A DNA stretch of 64,000 bases from Rathayibacter sp. VKM Ac-2857 (GTDB lineage: Bacteria > Actinomycetota > Actinomycetes > Actinomycetales > Microbacteriaceae): assembly GCF_013205025.1 (NCBI RefSeq), contig NZ_JABMLE010000005.1, positions 62,001-126,000 of the forward strand, read 5' to 3'. Position numbers and translations under genes: made by a program. The first letter of the stretch is position 1. Each line of letters opens with the position of its first letter. Shown here piece by piece: positions 61,163-64,000 of the stretch. Below the pieces are notes generated by a model. It saw only the letters and a list, made by a program, of their open reading frames with translations, made no database searches and was not told the DNA's origin.

Positions 61163-61774
61163 GTGAGGCTTCTCGGTTATACGCGTGTGAGTACGTCGAG
61201 TCAGGACGCGCAGTTGCAGCTCGACGCGCTCGTCGCGGCCGGCGTGCAAAAGCGCGACGTGTTCGCGGATGTGACGTCTGGCAGTAAGACCGCGATCGAG
61301 CGGCGCGGGATGGAAAAGCTGCTCGAGTACGCCGAGGAAGGGGACACCGTCGTCGTCTGGCGAGTAGACCGCCTCGGCCGGTCACTGATCGACGTCCTCA
61401 ACACGGTGAACCTGTTGCGTGAGCGAGGGGTGCAGGTCCGGTCGATCTCAGACGGCATCGACCCGTCGACGTCGACGGGCCGGCTGATGCTGAACATGCT
61501 TGCCACGCTCGCGGAGTACGAGCGGGAGCTCATCGTCGAGCGAGTCAACGCCGGCATCGCCGCCGCACGTGCGCGTGGAACCCGCTTCGGCCGGCCCCTG
61601 TCAGATCCTGCGGTGGTCGCAGACAAGCTCGCGATTGCTGCGGACGCGCGATCGCGTGGGCGCACTGCTGAGGATGCTGCTCGTCTCGTCGGGTGGAGTC
61701 GTCCGTCGCTCTATCGCCATCAGGCGGACGCCGCTCGCCGCGCAGCTGCGGGAGAGCAGGCAGCCTCCCAGTAG
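61163..61774 (+). CDS. serine recombinase (resolvase/invertase family)
   Basis: This 203-residue protein has a resolvase catalytic domain: LLGYTRVSTSSQD with the nucleophilic Ser near residue 10, VWRVDRLGRS near 66 and ATLAEYERELIVERV near 115. A helix-turn-helix follows (RTAEDAARLVGWSRPSLYRH). GTG 61163 or 61157 is the likely start; no strong ribosome site is visible. Such enzymes resolve transposition cointegrates or invert DNA. It stands at the border of the defence island, next to gene fragments. Confidence 0.8.
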   Translation: MRLLGYTRVSTSSQDAQLQLDALVAAGVQKRDVFADVTSGSKTAIERRGMEKLLEYAEEGDTVVVWRVDRLGRSLIDVLNTVNLLRERGVQVRSISDGIDPSTSTGRLMLNMLATLAEYERELIVERVNAGIAAARARGTRFGRPLSDPAVVADKLAIAADARSRGRTAEDAARLVGWSRPSLYRHQADAARRAAAGEQAASQ

Positions 61775-61810
61775 GGGACCGCAGCGGCCACCTCCGCGCA
61801 GAATGTGCCG

Positions 61811-62290
61811 GTGACGCAAGTAGAACTACTCAATGCGTGCCCGTGCGATGACGCGCAGATGGAGGCGCTGTTCAGCTCGGGGTGGCCAGCGTTACATCTC
61901 TGCCGACCGCCTCGCGGAGGAGCATCTGCCGCAGGTCCGCGAAAGGTTCGGCCGGTTTGAGCTCGTGGTCCTCGATGAGGACGTGCCGGTCGCGGCGGGC
62001 TGGGCGGTACCGATTCGGCGAGACTGGATGCGGGAGGGTCTGCCCTCCGGGTACGGCGACTCGCTCCGTGGGGCGCTCGAGGAGAAGGACGAGGCGGCGA
62101 CCCTCGTCGTCTGCGCCGCGCAGGTGCACCCGGACCGCATCGGCGCCGGGACGCTGCTCGGACGCGCGAGGGGCCGAGACGCTGCTGCTCCCCGACGACG
62201 TCGCCACCCTCGGCGATCCGTCGGACGAGATCATTACAGCCCGGTCGAAGTTGCCGCCCGTGCACTCTGGAATCCCAGCGACGTCATCGA
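61811..62290 (+). pseudogene. frameshifted GNAT-like acetyltransferase relic
   Basis: The frame from GTG 61811 reads TQVELLNACPCDDAQMEALF and SSGWPAL. The sequence then continues in another frame as ISADRLAEEHLPQVRERF, LVVLDEDVPVAAGWAVPIR and TLVVCAAQVHPDRIGAGTLL. It shifts once more to AETLLLPDDVATLGDP. Each piece looks like a consecutive part of one acetyltransferase-like family, so at least two frameshifts have broken the gene. Confidence 0.65.
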
Positions 62291-62294
62291 CTAG

Positions 62295-62555
62295 CGCCTC
62301 GACCCCGTCTCCATCTCGAGCCAGGCCGTCGACGGTGGCGTCGCGGTGATCGCCGCCGCTCACTCATACGCGCGCGACGTCACTCTGCTGGTGGACCTGG
62401 TCGACCTGGAGACGACGGTCGACACGGCGCTGGTGACCCTCCTCGCCGGCGGGTCCGTCACCTTCCGCGTGACTGCTGCGGGCGGTGCCGATCCGGCGGC
62501 GTTCTCAGCCGCCGTCCGACACGCGAACGGGCTGCTCGCCGTCCGGCGCGGCTGA
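62295..62555 (+). pseudogene. 3' remnant of a GH2 beta-mannosidase-like gene
   Basis: The frame 62295-62555 reads DPVSISSQAVDGGVAVIAAA, then HSYARDVTLLVDLVDLETTV and VTLLAGGSVTFRVT. This resembles the last immunoglobulin-like domain of bacterial beta-mannosidases. A TAG closes the frame upstream at 62292, and there is no room for the catalytic part. It is therefore a truncated tail left by rearrangement. Confidence 0.55.
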
Positions 62556-62563
62556 CGCGCCAC

Positions 62564-63922
62564 TCATGCGTCAACGGCGGCCGTGTCGCTTTGCGCCGCC
62601 GAGTTCCGCGATGCTCGGCTGCCGGTCTCCGGCAGGGTGAAGTAGACGATCAGGCAGAGTGCGACGACGACGATCATGTAGACGGCGACGAGCATCGGCT
62701 GGCCGGCGCCGACGAAGGCGGCTGCGATGAGGGGCGCGGTTCCGCCGAAGACCGCGATGACGAGTTGGTGGGCGAAGCCGATGCCGGAGACGCGGACGGC
62801 GGCGGGGAAGAGCTCGGCCTGGATGGTGGGGTAGACCGACTGCCAGATCCCGAGGACGACCCAGCCGGAGGCGGCGACTGCGGTGTAGACCCAGAATCCG
62901 GGCCGTTGCATGATCAGAAGGAGCGGGTAGAAGAGGACGATCATCCCGATCGCTCCCACGATGGGGAAGATCTTCCGCCGGCCGAGGCGGTCGGAGAGGT
63001 AGCCGCAGATCGGGACGATGATCACGAGGAGCGCGAGGCCGATCACGCTGCCCGCCAGGGTCTGCGAGAGATCGCGTCCCGTGGTGAGGTTGGCGAAGGT
63101 CGGCAGGAAGGTCGCCCACGTGTAATACGCGACGGCCGGCGCCGACAGTGCGGCGGCCTGGAGGAGCGCCTTGGGGTGGTTGCGGAGGAGGTCGCGCAGC
63201 CGTCCGGGAGCGGATTCCTGCTCCTCGAGCTGGGCGGCTTCGAACTCTGGAGTCTCGTCGGAGCGTGCGCGCATGATGAGGCCGATGATGCCGAAGATCC
63301 CGCCGATGACGAACGGGATGCGCCAGCCGTAGGCCGCGAGATCGGCGGTGGAGAACGACGACGTGACGAGCGCGGCGGCCGCGGTGGCGCAGAGGGTGGC
63401 CAGGCCGCTCGCCATGTTGGTGAACGAGCCGAAGAGGCCCTTCCTGTCGGCGGGAGCGTGCTCGACCATGAAGGCGATGGCGCTCTGCCCCTCGCTGCCC
63501 GCGGAGATTCCCTGGATCACTCGGGCGATGACGAACAGGATCGGAGCTGCGTAGCCGATGGACTCGAAGGTGGGGGTGAGGCCGATGATCAGCGCGCCCA
63601 GGGCCATGCCGGAGACGGCGAAGGTGAGGATTCGGCGCCGTCCGTACTTGTCGGCGAGGGGCGAGATGATGATGCCGCTCAGAGGCCGGACGACGAAGCC
63701 GATCGCGTAGGTCAGCAGGGCCGCCATCAGGGAGGCGAAGGCGGAGTCGCTGGGGAAGATCTGGCTGGAGAACACCGCTGCGAGCAGGCCGTAGATGTAC
63801 CAGTCGTACCACTCGACGAAGTGGCCGACGGTGCCGGCGAGCAGGTTGGCGTTGCGGCGCTTCGTTGAGACGGAGCCGGTCGTCGGCGTCGGCGTCGGTG
63901 GAGTCGGATGTGAGGTCGTCAT
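62564..63922 (-). CDS. MFS transporter, metabolite:H+ symporter (MHS) type
   Basis: This 452-residue protein has twelve membrane helices after a Thr/Pro-rich N-terminus. VGHFVEWYDWYIYGLLAAVF and the signatures SPLADKYGRRR and SDRLGRRK place it in the MHS family (KgtP, ShiA and ProP relatives), which bring in organic acids, shikimate or osmolytes with protons. AGGAGA precedes the ATG at 63922. It is convergent with the broken beta-mannosidase tail. Substrate not determined. Confidence 0.85.
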   Translation of the reverse strand: MTTSHPTPPTPTPTTGSVSTKRRNANLLAGTVGHFVEWYDWYIYGLLAAVFSSQIFPSDSAFASLMAALLTYAIGFVVRPLSGIIISPLADKYGRRRILTFAVSGMALGALIIGLTPTFESIGYAAPILFVIARVIQGISAGSEGQSAIAFMVEHAPADRKGLFGSFTNMASGLATLCATAAAALVTSSFSTADLAAYGWRIPFVIGGIFGIIGLIMRARSDETPEFEAAQLEEQESAPGRLRDLLRNHPKALLQAAALSAPAVAYYTWATFLPTFANLTTGRDLSQTLAGSVIGLALLVIIVPICGYLSDRLGRRKIFPIVGAIGMIVLFYPLLLIMQRPGFWVYTAVAASGWVVLGIWQSVYPTIQAELFPAAVRVSGIGFAHQLVIAVFGGTAPLIAAAFVGAGQPMLVAVYMIVVVALCLIVYFTLPETGSRASRNSAAQSDTAAVDA

Positions 63923-64000
63923 TGAGCTCTCCTGAGGGTCGGGAGGTCGGCAGGAAGGGACGCCGACGAACGGCCTGCGGCCGAGTGCGGAGTCACCGGG
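63923..64000. promoter_or_regulatory. upstream region of the MHS transporter
   Basis: Only 78 bases remain before the window ends. They hold the ribosome site of the transporter; nothing else is visible. Confidence 0.35.

Noticed and set aside
1-64000. CRISPR arrays, rRNA, intact insertion sequences
   Set aside because: None seen: no regularly spaced direct repeats, no rRNA-like sequence and no transposase with terminal inverted repeats. The palindromes at 38.3-38.6 kb are irregularly spaced and belong to the partition locus.

Overview
The window is high-GC actinobacterial DNA. GTG and TTG starts, Shine-Dalgarno sites, stop-start overlaps of the ATGA/GTGA type, Lsr2, a SCO6880-type conjugation protein and a mymA-like Baeyer-Villiger locus all fit. 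The plant-sugar genes suggest a member of the Microbacteriaceae, but the genus is inference. There is no rRNA, tRNA, ribosomal protein or central metabolism gene. A replication initiator, a ParA-type partition locus and a type IV secretion operon are present. The window is therefore best read as part of a conjugative plasmid, or of a chromosome carrying an integrated plasmid.

Layout. 1-19.7 kb is catabolic: a partial cardiolipin synthase, a GH2 beta-galactosidase, a GH78 alpha-L-rhamnosidase, an MFS transporter, two SGNH acetylesterase-type hydrolases, an acetyl-hydrolase and a TetR regulator. It also holds three paralogous membrane-anchored alpha/beta-hydrolases, and an operon of a Baeyer-Villiger monooxygenase/esterase fusion with a short-chain dehydrogenase. 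Together these suit uptake and deacetylation of rhamnose/galactose-rich plant glycans or glycosides. 19.9-30.7 kb is a minus-strand conjugation operon: DUF4913, VirD4-like coupling protein, two small genes, VirB4-like ATPase, SCO6880-like protein, VirB6/TrbL-like protein, a membrane-anchored protein, VirB2-like protein, a peptidoglycan hydrolase and a lipoprotein. No relaxase is visible. 30.7-34.1 kb runs divergently from a shared operator region: an XRE repressor, an ImmA-type protease, a seven-helix membrane protein and an alpha/beta-hydrolase.

34.1-39.8 kb is the replication and partition block. It has two tandem 78-residue-core paralogs and a primase-polymerase replication initiator behind repeated structured leaders. 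A long region with no convincing gene follows, then a set of palindromic repeats, parA and a ribbon-helix-helix partner. 39.8-46.1 kb holds a TetR regulator, an integrase operon with a catalytically degenerate integrase partner and a DUF6283 protein, lsr2 and a DUF3800 gene. 46.2-53.6 kb is a flavin/iron redox island: DUF2231, ApbE, an FMN-binding protein, a ferric-reductase-like gene split by an in-frame amber codon, a two-component system and a VIT transporter. It is bracketed by two diverged direct repeats.

53.8-64 kb contains remnants (ssb-like, ECF sigma, GNAT and beta-mannosidase pieces) around a putative defence island: a TrlF-like PHP-ATPase, an EcoRI-family adenine methyltransferase and a DUF262-HNH nuclease. 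The last two are visibly AT-richer than everything around them. A serine recombinase and an MHS-family transporter close the window.
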